From: Sphingomonas gei
GTDB lineage: Bacteria; Pseudomonadota; Alphaproteobacteria; Sphingomonadales; Sphingomonadaceae
DNA length: 64,000 nt
Direction: 5' to 3'
Assembly (NCBI RefSeq): GCF_004792685.1
Contig: NZ_SRXT01000007.1
Coordinates: forward strand, 62,001-126,000
Each line of letters begins with the position of its first letter. The stretch's first letter is position 1. The translations under genes and the position numbers were made by a program. Of this stretch, positions 23,968-34,936 are shown piece by piece. The notes beneath the pieces were generated by a model. It saw nothing but the letters and a program-made list of their open reading frames with translations, was not told the DNA's origin and searched no databases.

Positions 23968-25856
23968 CAGTTGAAGCGCAGCCGCACGCCGGCATAGGCT
24001 GCGCGGCCGTACGTGCCGTAGCCGGAGACCACCTGATACTTCTCGTCGGTGACGTTCTCGACGCGGCCGTACACCGCGAAGCGGTCGCCGATCGGCATCT
24101 CGGCGCGGATGCTGCCGAGCGCGAAGCCGTCGAGCCGCGTGAAATTGCCTTGGTCGTTGAAGCTGTCGCCGACGATCGTCACCGTTCCTCCCAGCGCGAG
24201 CCCGAACGGCAGGCGGTAATCGGCCGAGAGGCTGGCGGTGTCCTGCGGACGCCGCGCCAGCTGGTTGCCTTCAAAGCCCGCCGAGCGGTTTTCGGTGTCG
24301 GTATAGGTGTAGTTGGCAGTGACGGTAAACGCCTCGACCGGCTTGAGCGCGAGTTCGACCTCGACACCCTCCGCGCGGGCGCGGGCGATATTGGCGTAGG
24401 TGCCGAAGGGACGGTCGAAGCAGATCGACGCGGGATTGGTGACGTCCGCCGTGGGGCACGAGAAGAAGTCGATCTGGTTGCGCGTGTCGCGGCGGAACCA
24501 TGTCACGCCCAGCTTCGCCGCGCCGTTCAGCGCGCTCTGCTCGACGCCGACTTCCCAGCTCTTGGCGGTCTCCGGATTCAGCGACTTGGTGCCATAGTCC
24601 GAGAACAGCTGGTAGAGCGTCGGTGCCTTGAAGCCTTCACCATAGCTGGCGCGCAGCAGCGTGCCGTCGAACGGCCGGGCCGCGGCGCTGGCGCCCCAGG
24701 TGACGTGGCTGCCGAAGCGACTGTGGTCGTCATTGCGGATGCCGGCGGTGAGCGTCACCTGCTCGACCGGCGTGACGATCGCCTGGCCGTAGACGCTCGT
24801 GATGTCGGCGCGGTTGGTCTCGAATCCGTCGTAGAAGCGAGTGTTTTCCCGCTCCGCGCCGAAGGTCAGTCGAACCTGCTCGACCAGCTTCGCGTCGCCG
24901 CGATATTCGTAGCGCTCGCTGCGGCCGCGATAGAGATAATGCGGCGTGAAGGCGCCGGGCGCCGGATCATAGCCGTCGCGATTGATGTCGGCGATGGTGA
25001 AGGCGACGCGGTTCGACAGCGGCCCGAAATCGGCGAACAGCCCGGCATAGCCGTACAGCTCCTTCGCAGTCGAATATTCGTCGGTGTCGGCGAAGCTGTA
25101 GCCGGCCGACGCCGGGAAGCCGTCGAGTTCGAGCCGCGAATCGGCGTAATAGCCGCGCAGATCGATGCCGAAGCCCGGCGCGAACTCGGCGCGCAGCCGG
25201 CCGCTGGCATTATATTGGCGATAGCCGTCGGCCTCCGTGCCGACTGCCGCCTGCGACACGCCGTCGGTGGTAAAATAGCCGCCGGTCAGCGCGCCCTGGA
25301 AACGGTCATTGCCCGCGGCGATGGCGGCGTTTGCCGAGATCTGGTCGGCATAGCCATATTCGGCGTTGGCGCGCGCAGCCACGCCGTCGACCGGCGCCTG
25401 AGTTACGACATTGACGACGCCGCCGATCGCCTGGCTGCCCCAGATCACCGAATTGGGGCCGCGCAGGATCTCGACGCGCTCGATTGCGCCGGTCAGCAGA
25501 TTGCCGAAATCGAACGCCCCACTGGTCGAGGACGGATCGTTGACGCGCACGCCGTCGATCAGGATCAGCGTCTGCCCATCCTCGGCGCCGCGGATGCGCA
25601 CTGCGGTGAGGGCGCCGGGTCCACCGGTGCGAGTCGTGCTGACACCGGGCGTGGTGGCGAGCAAGTCGGAGAGCGAGACGGTCTGACGAGTCTCGATCGT
25701 CTCGCGGTTCAGCACGGTGATCGAGCGGCCGGTGGTGTCGGCCTCCTGCTCGACGCCCGAAGCGACGACGACGATCTGGTCATCGTCCGACTGGGCATGC
25801 GCGGCGGCCGGCAGCAAAGCGGCGGAAGCGTAGAGAAACAGCTTGAACTTGGTCAC
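23967..25856 (-). CDS. btuB: TonB-dependent cobalamin receptor
   Basis: Outer-membrane beta-barrel that imports B12 using TonB energy. The 629-residue protein has a signal peptide (ALLPAAAHA), a TonB box (DDQIVVVASG), a plug domain with TTPGVSTTRTGG, IRGAEDGQTLILIDGVRVND and VEILRGPNSVIWGSQAIGGVVNV, and barrel strands ending in AAYAGVRLRF with the terminal aromatic-type residue expected of outer-membrane proteins. The size and the IDGVRVNDP plug loop match BtuB rather than large siderophore receptors. The start is GTG at 25856. The cobalamin riboswitch lies about 125 bp upstream. Confidence 0.94.
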   Translation of the reverse strand: MTKFKLFLYASAALLPAAAHAQSDDDQIVVVASGVEQEADTTGRSITVLNRETIETRQTVSLSDLLATTPGVSTTRTGGPGALTAVRIRGAEDGQTLILIDGVRVNDPSSTSGAFDFGNLLTGAIERVEILRGPNSVIWGSQAIGGVVNVVTQAPVDGVAARANAEYGYADQISANAAIAAGNDRFQGALTGGYFTTDGVSQAAVGTEADGYRQYNASGRLRAEFAPGFGIDLRGYYADSRLELDGFPASAGYSFADTDEYSTAKELYGYAGLFADFGPLSNRVAFTIADINRDGYDPAPGAFTPHYLYRGRSERYEYRGDAKLVEQVRLTFGAERENTRFYDGFETNRADITSVYGQAIVTPVEQVTLTAGIRNDDHSRFGSHVTWGASAAARPFDGTLLRASYGEGFKAPTLYQLFSDYGTKSLNPETAKSWEVGVEQSALNGAAKLGVTWFRRDTRNQIDFFSCPTADVTNPASICFDRPFGTYANIARARAEGVEVELALKPVEAFTVTANYTYTDTENRSAGFEGNQLARRPQDTASLSADYRLPFGLALGGTVTIVGDSFNDQGNFTRLDGFALGSIRAEMPIGDRFAVYGRVENVTDEKYQVVSGYGTYGRAAYAGVRLRFN

Positions 25857-25983
25857 GGCAAAGACACCTTTGTCAGGGGTCGTCTCGCCGATGAAACTGG
25901 CGCGGCGACCCGGTTAACGGTGTCGCTCACGCGAGGGCACGCCCTCGTTCGCCCGGTGCACCCCGCCCGCGCAAAGGAATCGA

Positions 25984-26159
25984 CTGTGACGGGCAGGTCT
26001 CCTGGCTCCCGGGTCATCACTTTCGCGCCGCCTTCCCGGATGTGCTCCAGTGGCATGATGGCGCGAACGCTCGCCGGTTACAGTTGCGGGGGCAGCCTCG
26101 GGTTTGAACCGAGTTCCCTTTTCATCCCTTGCGGGGACACCTGTCACGGCGGCGCCTCT
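25984..26159 (-). ncRNA. Cobalamin (B12) riboswitch
   Basis: Read on the minus strand this is a textbook AdoCbl-type aptamer. The B12 box GCCAGGAGACCTGCC lies at about 25993-26007; upstream are GAGGCTGCCCCCGCAACTGTAA, the GCCACTGG segment and GGGAAGGCGGCG before GATGACCCGGGAG. The first part, GGTGTCCCCGCAAGGGATG, ends in AAAAGGGAA. Closing stem GTGAC/GTCAC fits both ends. Downstream, before btuB, the perfect palindrome CGAGGGCGTGCCCTCG may be part of the expression platform. It should repress the B12 uptake operon when cobalamin is abundant. Confidence 0.96.
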
Positions 26160-26261
26160 ACGCCGCGCATGCGTTCGCTGCAACTGCGAAAAACACGGTT
26201 TGTCACGCAGGTGTAACCAACGGTGAAGCTCCCCTTTACCAACTGCGCCTAGGGCAGGGGC
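26160..26261. promoter_or_regulatory. Divergent intergenic region between B12 operon and chemoreceptor
   Basis: About 100 bp must carry the promoter of the riboswitch transcript (minus strand) and of the chemoreceptor gene (plus strand). The chemoreceptor ATG is preceded by GGGCAGGGGC, a fair ribosome-binding site. I see no consensus -35/-10 pair that I would defend. Confidence 0.3.
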
Positions 26262-27575
26262 ATGAAGGTCGCACAACTTCCCCCGCGGTCGGACCCGAAT
26301 CCGGGCTGGCTCACCGAAATCGAAGCCGATCCGCCGTGGCTGACGCTCGACGATTCGCTGTTCAAGGCAGTCGAGCAGTTCAACTCCGATATCGATCTGC
26401 GATTGATGCCGGTCGTGGACAGCGCGCATCGGCCGGTCGGCGCGATCTTCGAGAAGGACGTGCGGCGGCTGCTGCTCAATCCGTTCGGCCACGCGCTGCT
26501 GCGCAATCCCTATTTCGGGCACGGCGTGGCGCGCCACGTCCGGCCCTGCCCGGTGGCGGAGATCACCACCGATGTCGGCACGCTGATTTCCACCTATCGT
26601 GCCGCCAATGGCAGCGAGGGCATGATCCTCACTCGGGATGGCCGGCTGGCGGCAGTGATCGGCAATCGCCGGCTGCTCCATCTCGCCGCCGAATTCGAGC
26701 GCAGCACCGCCGCGATGCGAATCGCACGCGCCGAGCGGATCGAGCGCGCCAGCGAGCGCTTCGAAGGCGAAGTGGCGGCACTCGCCCGCGCTTTGGCCGC
26801 ATTGTCGGCGCAGGTGCAGAGCAGTGCCGCGTCGAGCGCGGACCGCGCCGCCGAAGTGGGCAATCGTGCCGTCGCGGTCGCTTCGGCCGCGTCGCAGACC
26901 AGCGACAATATGCGCGAGATCGCCGCGCGCGGACGCGAGCTGGCGACCGCGCTCGAACGCGTCGAAGACAATACCGACGCGGCCGAGGCTGCGGCGGGCA
27001 GGGTGTCCGCGCTGGTTCGCGCCGGTGCCGCGCGGACTCGCGAGCTGCGCCGCGCGGCGCAGACGATCGATTCGGTGATCGGGCTGATCACCGACATCGC
27101 CGGGCAAGTGAATCTGCTCGCGCTCAACGCGACGATCGAAGCGGCGCGCGCGGGCGAGGCGGGGCGCGGCTTCACCGTGGTCGCCAACGAAGTGAAGCAA
27201 CTGTCGAACCAGACTGGCGTCGCGGCGGGCAGGATCGCCACGCATGTCGACGAGATCCGTCGCGGGATCGACGAAGTCACGCTCGGCCACGAACAGGTCG
27301 AGGATGCGATCGCGGCGATGGTCGATCTGGCGGCGGGGGTGCAGGCAGCGGTCGCGGCGCAGGAGGATGCGACGCGAACGATCGCGTGGAATGTCGAGGA
27401 AGCAGTCGGGGCCAGCACGGCGATCCGCCACGAAGTCGAGGCGATCGGCGAGACGTCCGCGGTCGCGTCGGCAAGCGTGAGCGGAATGCGCGGCGTCGCG
27501 GCGCAGCTTCAGCAGGGCGCAGCGGCGCTTTCGGAGGAACTGCAGGGCTTTCTCGCCGAACTGCGCGCCGCCTGA
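26262..27575 (+). CDS. Soluble methyl-accepting chemotaxis protein with CBS-like sensor
   Basis: The 437-residue protein lacks any membrane segment, so it should be a cytoplasmic receptor. Residues about 28-150 look like a CBS-type pair: FKAVEQFNSDIDLRLMPVVDSAHRPVGAIFEKDVRRLL, then SEGMILTRDGRLAAVIGNRRLL. A long coiled coil follows, and the signalling tip is intact: ITDIAGQVNLLALNATIEAARAGEAGRGFTVVANEVKQLS. Typical Glu/Gln methylation sites are plausible around the tip. No che genes are adjacent. It may sense nucleotides through CBS; that is inferred from the domain family only. Confidence 0.88.
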   Translation: MKVAQLPPRSDPNPGWLTEIEADPPWLTLDDSLFKAVEQFNSDIDLRLMPVVDSAHRPVGAIFEKDVRRLLLNPFGHALLRNPYFGHGVARHVRPCPVAEITTDVGTLISTYRAANGSEGMILTRDGRLAAVIGNRRLLHLAAEFERSTAAMRIARAERIERASERFEGEVAALARALAALSAQVQSSAASSADRAAEVGNRAVAVASAASQTSDNMREIAARGRELATALERVEDNTDAAEAAAGRVSALVRAGAARTRELRRAAQTIDSVIGLITDIAGQVNLLALNATIEAARAGEAGRGFTVVANEVKQLSNQTGVAAGRIATHVDEIRRGIDEVTLGHEQVEDAIAAMVDLAAGVQAAVAAQEDATRTIAWNVEEAVGASTAIRHEVEAIGETSAVASASVSGMRGVAAQLQQGAAALSEELQGFLAELRAA

Positions 27576-27646
27576 GCCAACGCCTCGAGAATGCGGAACG
27601 CCGGCGCGTGGCTTGCGTTGTCGCTCCTCCAGAGGAGGATGCCTGC

Positions 27647-28243
27647 ATGAAGAAGCTTCACTTGGTTCTGGGGCTTGCCCCGGCGCTCGCGCTCGCCGCC
27701 TGCGGCGGCAACGAGACGGCCAACACGACTACGGCCGACACCACCATCGACAACGGACTGCCCGCCGACGCCAATTACGCCGACGCCGCCGCGGACAATG
27801 TCGTAGCTGCCGATGCGGCCGCATCGCCGGCGCAGAAATTCGCCAACAATGTCGGCGCCAGCGACTATTACGAAGTCGAGGCAGGCAAGCTTGCGCAGGA
27901 CAAGGCGCAGGCACAGGGTCTCAAGGACTTCGGCAAGCTGATGGTCGAGCATCACAATGCGTCGACCGAGAAGCTCAAGGCCGCGGGCGCGAAGGCGAGT
28001 CCGGCGATCGTGCCGAACCCGGCGCTCAGCGTCGAGCAGGAAGCCGGTCTCGAAGCACTGCGCAAGGCCGAGGGCGCGGCGTTCGACACTGCCTACAAGG
28101 CCCAGCAGGTGATGGCGCACGAGAAGGCGCTGACTCTGGTCAAGGACTATGCCGCCAGCGGCGACGTACCCGAGCTCAAGAAGTTCGCCGGCGAGGCCGA
28201 GAAGGTCGTCCAGGCGCATCTGACCAAGATCAAGGGGCTTTAA
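27647..28243 (+). CDS. DUF4142 lipoprotein
   Basis: Start at the ATG at 27647, preceded by AGAGGAGGATGCCTGC. Of 198 residues, a signal peptide ending LALAAC (Cys 19) indicates a lipoprotein. A Thr/Asp/Ala-rich linker follows (20-65), then the helical DUF4142 domain: QKFANNVGASDYYEVEAGKLA, DFGKLMVEHHNASTEKLK (the conserved His pair) and AYKAQQVMAHEKALTLVKDYA. Members are periplasmic four-helix proteins of ferritin-like shape; their function is not established. A single gene 71 bp after the chemoreceptor. Confidence 0.9.
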   Translation: MKKLHLVLGLAPALALAACGGNETANTTTADTTIDNGLPADANYADAAADNVVAADAAASPAQKFANNVGASDYYEVEAGKLAQDKAQAQGLKDFGKLMVEHHNASTEKLKAAGAKASPAIVPNPALSVEQEAGLEALRKAEGAAFDTAYKAQQVMAHEKALTLVKDYAASGDVPELKKFAGEAEKVVQAHLTKIKGL

Positions 28244-28267
28244 GCGGTATTGTACCGCTGATCTTTC

Positions 28268-28437
28268 TTCCTCTCCCTGTGGGAGAGGTAGCAGAGCTTG
28301 GCAGCTTGCTGCCTAGCGGCGCTAGGTGAGGGTTTCACGCTATCGATAGGGTGATCCCCTCACCCAGTTCCGACTAGGGCCCGCTGAAGAAAGCGGACCC
28401 AAGTATGCGCAACCCTCTCCCGACGGGGAGAGGGTTG
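28268..28437 (+). repeat. ~170-bp intergenic element, copy 1 (inverted partner at 44656-44823)
   Basis: The element opens with CCTCTCCCTGTGGGAGAGG and closes with the hairpin AACCCTCTCCCGACGGGGAG. The interior contains AGCTTGGCAGCTTGCTGCCT, TGATCCCCTCACCCAGTTCC and TAGGGCCCGCTGAAGAAAGC. The reverse complement of 44656-44823 carries the same words in the same order with small changes. It lies between the convergent DUF4142 and bactofilin genes and could terminate transcription from both sides. No coding sequence is seen. Confidence 0.85.
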
Positions 28438-28444
28438 TGTGTTC

Positions 28445-28879
28445 TCAGGCTGCCTGTTCCTGCCCGACATCGGGCACTGCGCGCGGCCCCGTCGCCGTTG
28501 CGGCTTCGCCGGTGCGCTTGAGCCGGCCGTCGACATGGCCACCATTTTCGATGGTGATGTCCTCATATTCGACATCGCCGATGATTCGCGCCGAGCGCTC
28601 GACGGTGAGGTGCTTGACCCGCACGCTGCCTTCGATCGAGCCTGCGATGCGCGCGGTATCGGCCGTGACGCCGCCGACGATCCGGCTCTCCGATCCCTGG
28701 ACCAGATTGGCGCAGTGGACATCGCCTTCGATGCCGCCGTCGATGTGGAGATCGGCGCTCGCGCGGACGTCGCCGGTCACGGCCATGTCGGGCCCGATCA
28801 CCGAAAACATGCCGCGTCCGCGGCTATTGCCCTGGCCCGCGGCCGGAGTTCGTTCGTCGCGACTCTTGTTACCGAACAC
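28445..28879 (-). CDS. Bactofilin
   Basis: Polymer-forming cytoskeletal protein of 144 residues. The bactofilin core (about 26-115) is a right-handed beta-helix visible as repeating strands: FSVIGPDMAVTGDVRASADL, HIDGGIEGDVHCANL, SRIVGGVTADTARIAGSIEG and ITIENGGHVDGRLKR. Short unstructured tails flank it, as is normal. The start is GTG at 28879 with GAGGGAG upstream. In many alphaproteobacteria a bactofilin gene adjoins an M23 peptidase gene; here its upstream neighbour is instead a multi-helix membrane protein. Confidence 0.93.
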   Translation of the reverse strand: MFGNKSRDERTPAAGQGNSRGRGMFSVIGPDMAVTGDVRASADLHIDGGIEGDVHCANLVQGSESRIVGGVTADTARIAGSIEGSVRVKHLTVERSARIIGDVEYEDITIENGGHVDGRLKRTGEAATATGPRAVPDVGQEQAA

Positions 28880-28883
28880 ACGC

Positions 28884-29489
28884 TCACTCCCTCAGGACGG
28901 GACTCGAAGTCCGCGCCGGCGGCATAGCACGAGGCGGGTGTGCGGGCCGACCCCCAAACAGGGTGAACGGTTCGTCGCGGCGGTTATCGTTCGCCGCCCG
29001 GCCCGATCGGCCGATCTCCACTGCGGCGGCGGCGAGCAGCGTCAGCGCGCCGGCGCCGTGCAGGGCAGGGTGGTGCAGCCCCGCGGCGATCAGTGCGATC
29101 GTCGTGCCGGCGAGGCCGGCCAATGCGGCGGGCCGCAGCGCGGGCAGACGAAGGGCCGCATGGGCCGAGAGCGCCAGCGGGACCAGCAACGCGGCCGATC
29201 CCAATCCGGGCAAGGCGCCGGCGAGCAGTGCGGCCGGGAGGGCGGCGGCCCAAGCAGTTGAACGATTGTTTGTCAGTGAGGCGAGATGGCAGGCGAGCAG
29301 GCCGGCGGCGCTCGCAAAGACCAGGCCGATCATTGGCAGCATCTCCGGCGATTCGAACCAGCGCCAGGACGGCGACCAGCGACTCTCGATCGTGCCGAGC
29401 AGCAGCGTGCCGGCCAGCGCGAGCAGCGCGCAGCCCAGCCGGGCGAGGATTGGCCGCGGGGCAGAGGGATATCGGGAGCATAGAAGCAT
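28884..29489 (-). CDS. Predicted multi-spanning membrane protein
   Basis: The 201-residue protein has five or six hydrophobic segments rich in Leu and Ala: LARLGCALLALAGTLLLG, MLPMIGLVFASAAGLLACHLA, then AWAAALPAALLAGALPGLG, LLVPLALSAHAAL, AALAGLAGTTIALIAAGLH and ALTLLAAAAVEIG. The last 40 residues are polar and Pro/Arg-rich. I recognise no family. It ends 4 bp before the bactofilin start, so the pair is probably co-transcribed, and the membrane protein may anchor or position the bactofilin; that is inference. Confidence 0.75.
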   Translation of the reverse strand: MLLCSRYPSAPRPILARLGCALLALAGTLLLGTIESRWSPSWRWFESPEMLPMIGLVFASAAGLLACHLASLTNNRSTAWAAALPAALLAGALPGLGSAALLVPLALSAHAALRLPALRPAALAGLAGTTIALIAAGLHHPALHGAGALTLLAAAAVEIGRSGRAANDNRRDEPFTLFGGRPAHPPRAMPPARTSSPVLRE

Positions 29490-29542
29490 CTGCCCGGCTT
29501 TAGCGCGCGATGGATTGACGCCCGGTTATCCTCCGGCGCCCA

Positions 29543-29571
29543 TTGACCACCCATGCCTCCGCCGCTATAGG
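29543..29571 (+). promoter_or_regulatory. Candidate sigma70 promoter of the str operon
   Basis: TTGACC at 29543-29548 and TATAGG at 29566-29571 are separated by exactly 17 bp. The position, about 170 bp before rpsL, fits a long leader. It is the best -35/-10 pair in this gap. Confidence 0.6.
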
Positions 29572-29644
29572 CGCCACCGTTCTGCGAGGGCTCCATGGGG
29601 CGCAAGACTCGCAGGACAAAGAGCTGAACGTTGCTGGAGACGCA

Positions 29645-29680
29645 ATGGCCCGGGGGGTCGCAGACACCCGGGGCCTTTTC
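29645..29680 (+). terminator. Terminator-like hairpin in the rpsL leader (possible attenuator)
   Basis: GGCCCGGGGGGTC pairs with GACACCCGGGGCC around a 3-nt loop and is followed by TTTTCGTATTCT. It lies about 75 bp downstream of the candidate promoter and 70 bp before the rpsL ATG, so transcription of the str operon must read through it. An ATG just before the hairpin opens a short frame through it, which would allow translation-coupled control, though coding is not supported. Confidence 0.6.
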
Positions 29681-29747
29681 GTATTCTCTCGTTTTCCCAG
29701 CAAAGTAACCTCCGGATTTTCCGGGCAACACAAGGTGAAGGGCTTTC

Positions 29748-30119
29748 ATGCCGACGATCAACCAGCTGGTCCGCAAGGGCCGCGAACCGCAGAAGGCCAA
29801 GTCCAAGGTCCCTGCGATGGAGCAGAACCCGCAGAAGCGCGGCGTCTGCACCCGTGTCTATACCACGACCCCGAAGAAGCCGAACTCGGCACTCCGCAAG
29901 GTTGCGAAGGTTCGCCTGACCAACCAGCGCGAAGTCATCAGCTACATTCCGGGCGAGGGCCATAACCTTCAGGAGCACTCGGTGGTCCTGATCCGCGGCG
30001 GTCGTGTCCGCGATCTTCCCGGTGTTCGCTACCACGTCCTGCGCGGCGTGCTCGATACACAGGGTGTGAAGGATCGTCGCCAGTCGCGTTCCAAGTACGG
30101 CGCAAAGCGTCCGAAGTGA
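29748..30119 (+). CDS. rpsL: 30S ribosomal protein S12
   Basis: Decoding-centre protein, 123 residues, first gene of the str operon. Conserved parts are MPTINQLVRKGR, the TTTPKKPNSALRKVAKVRL loop and EGHNLQEHSVVLIRGGRV. Lys 43 is present, but residue 88 is Arg (GGRVRDLPGV), where E. coli and most bacteria have Lys. The equivalent K88R change gives streptomycin resistance in other bacteria. A hairpin overlapping its stop codon begins the spacer to rpsG. Confidence 0.99.
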   Translation: MPTINQLVRKGREPQKAKSKVPAMEQNPQKRGVCTRVYTTTPKKPNSALRKVAKVRLTNQREVISYIPGEGHNLQEHSVVLIRGGRVRDLPGVRYHVLRGVLDTQGVKDRRQSRSKYGAKRPK

Positions 30120-30176
30120 TCATGCCGGGGGCATGATCATCCCGGAAAGATCGCTCCGAGCGATCTTGTCCGGGAT
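30117..30176 (+). promoter_or_regulatory. Two strong hairpins in the rpsL-rpsG spacer
   Basis: First hairpin: TGATCATGCC and GCATGATCA around GGGG, starting at the rpsL stop codon. Second: AAGATCGCTCCGAGCGATCTT nested in CCCGGA/TCCGGG (30141-30174), nearly perfect over 34 bp. In E. coli this spacer is where S7 binds to repress its own operon. The hairpins here differ in sequence, so a similar role is only a suggestion. The remaining spacer to 30253 holds no gene. Confidence 0.6.
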
Positions 30177-30253
30177 CCAGGCCCCCGACCAAAGCAAGGC
30201 ACAGTAAGCCCCGGACGGGTTCCGGACCAGCTGAAGTACCAAAGGAATACAGA

Positions 30254-30724
30254 ATGGCTCGTCGTCGTCGTCCCGAAAAGCGGGAAATCCTGCCTGATCC
30301 CGTTTACGGGGATGAGGTTCTCACCAAGTTCATGAATTCGGTCATGCTGGACGGCAAGAAGTCCGTGGCCGAGGGCATCGTCTATACGGCGCTCGAAACC
30401 GTCGAGCAGCGCGCCAAGCGCGAGCCGATCGGCGTGTTCCATGACGCACTCAACAACATCAAGCCGGGCATCGAGGTCCGGTCGCGCCGCGTCGGCGGTG
30501 CGACCTACCAGGTTCCCGTCGAGGTCCGTCCGGAGCGTGCCCAGGCACTCGCCATCCGCTGGCTGATCACGTCCGCACGTAATCGTTCGGAGCACACCAT
30601 GTCGGCGCGCCTTTCGGGCGAGCTGATGGATGCCGCCAACAACCGCGGCAACGCCGTGAAGAAGCGCGAAGATACCCACCGTATGGCCGAAGCGAACCGC
30701 GCTTTCAGCCACTACCGCTGGTAA
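30254..30724 (+). CDS. rpsG: 30S ribosomal protein S7
   Basis: Primary 16S rRNA-binding protein of the small-subunit head. The 156 residues are the standard length: MARRRRPEKREILPDP at the start, KFMNSVMLDGKKSVAE, the RVGGATYQVPVEVRP hairpin and RLSGELMDAANNRGNAVKKR, with the C-terminal FSHYRW. Second gene of the str operon, 65 bp before fusA. A good ribosome-binding context is not obvious (AAAGGAATACAGA), but the start is fixed by conservation. Confidence 0.99.
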   Translation: MARRRRPEKREILPDPVYGDEVLTKFMNSVMLDGKKSVAEGIVYTALETVEQRAKREPIGVFHDALNNIKPGIEVRSRRVGGATYQVPVEVRPERAQALAIRWLITSARNRSEHTMSARLSGELMDAANNRGNAVKKREDTHRMAEANRAFSHYRW

Positions 30725-30788
30725 CTTCTCCTACCTATATCGTGGGGAGCCGGACATCCGGCTCCCCACATCGCTAAGGACTAAGATC

Positions 30789-32885
<2,097 letters not shown>

Positions 32886-32963
32886 CCCAAAATGAGTCGC
32901 TAAGGGGCCCCGTTCGCGTGGCGCCCTGAAGGCCGCGAATCAGATTCCAGAAGGTAGGAAACA

Positions 32964-34157
<1,194 letters not shown>

Positions 34158-34175
34158 GCTAGCCTAAGGACAAAC

Positions 34176-34222
34176 AGCCGCCCGGTGCCCTGAAAAAGGG
34201 GTGCCGGGCGGTTGCCTTTTTA
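34176..34222 (+). terminator. Rho-independent terminator after tuf
   Basis: CCGCCCGGTGCCC and GGGTGCCGGGCGG form a 13-bp GC-rich stem around TGAAAAAG, followed by TTGCCTTTTTA. It marks the end of the str operon before rpsJ. Confidence 0.9.
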
Positions 34223-34312
34223 TGAGGGTGCCTGTAAGGGCCGCCCTCCAGTTTTGGGTTTAACAGCAAGAGCCTCGATTACGGGGCCCGCTCTTTCGCA
34301 TCGGTAGGTACC

Positions 34313-34624
34313 ATGGAAACGCAGAATATCCGCATTCGCCTCAAGGCGTTCGATCACCGGGTGCTCGACCAGGCTGCCGGCGACATCGCCGACACCGCGC
34401 GCCGCACCGGCGCCCTCATCCGTGGTCCGATCCCGTTGCCCACGCACATCGACAAGTTCACCGTCAACCGCGGCCCGCACATCGACAAGAAGTCGCGCGA
34501 GCAGTTCGAGACCCGCACCTACAAGCGCATGCTCGACATCGTCCAGCCGACCCCGCAGACGGTCGACGCACTGATGAAGCTGGACCTCGCCGCCGGCGTC
34601 GATGTCGAGATCAAACTCGCATAA
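34313..34624 (+). CDS. rpsJ: 30S ribosomal protein S10
   Basis: First gene of the S10 operon. The 103 residues begin METQNIRIRLKAFDHRVLDQ; RGPIPLPTHIDKFTVNRGPHIDKKSREQ is the conserved loop that also contacts NusB/NusG in antitermination. Ends LAAGVDVEIKLA. A 312-bp spacer separates it from rplC, unusually long within this operon. Confidence 0.99.
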   Translation: METQNIRIRLKAFDHRVLDQAAGDIADTARRTGALIRGPIPLPTHIDKFTVNRGPHIDKKSREQFETRTYKRMLDIVQPTPQTVDALMKLDLAAGVDVEIKLA

Positions 34625-34936
34625 GCCAGTTGTCCGCCCAGGGGTGGACAGGGAAGCGAAGCTGACGTAAAGGCCCGCCTCCACGAGATTCGCGAAGCCC
34701 CGCAGGGGACTCGCACAGTTCCCCGAAAGGGCCGGTTCCGGTCCGCGGGAACCAGAGAGCGCCACGGCGCACTCGCCTAGAGATAGGGATACCGCCGGGC
34801 TTGCCCGGGTCTGCGTCCCCCGTCCTCCCGCTTCGGCGGGGGCCCAGCCCAGACGGGGGCTCGCATCATATTTGGGGCTGAGGCACGCACCCGAGGGAAT
34901 GGTCCCGCGGGTGCCTCTGTATGGGAGCATTTGATC
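34625..34936 (+). promoter_or_regulatory. Structured 312-bp spacer between rpsJ and rplC
   Basis: No gene is seen. The spacer contains several hairpins: CCCCCGTC at about 34813-34820 pairs with GACGGGGG near 34852-34859, enclosing CCTCCCGCTTCGGCGGGGG; and GAGGCACGCACCCG pairs with CGGGTGCCTC just before the rplC start (34880-34918). In E. coli the S10-operon leader bound by L4 precedes rpsJ; here the structured RNA lies after it, so it could regulate rplC onward or contain a second promoter. Confidence 0.5.

Noticed and set aside
23143..25856. Haem or ferric siderophore uptake system
   Set aside because: Protein families alone allow it, but the intact cobalamin riboswitch at the head of the operon favours B12.
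28268..28437. CRISPR-like repeat in the palindromic intergenic regions
   Set aside because: Repeats are palindromic and irregularly spaced, with no spacer-repeat periodicity and no cas genes.
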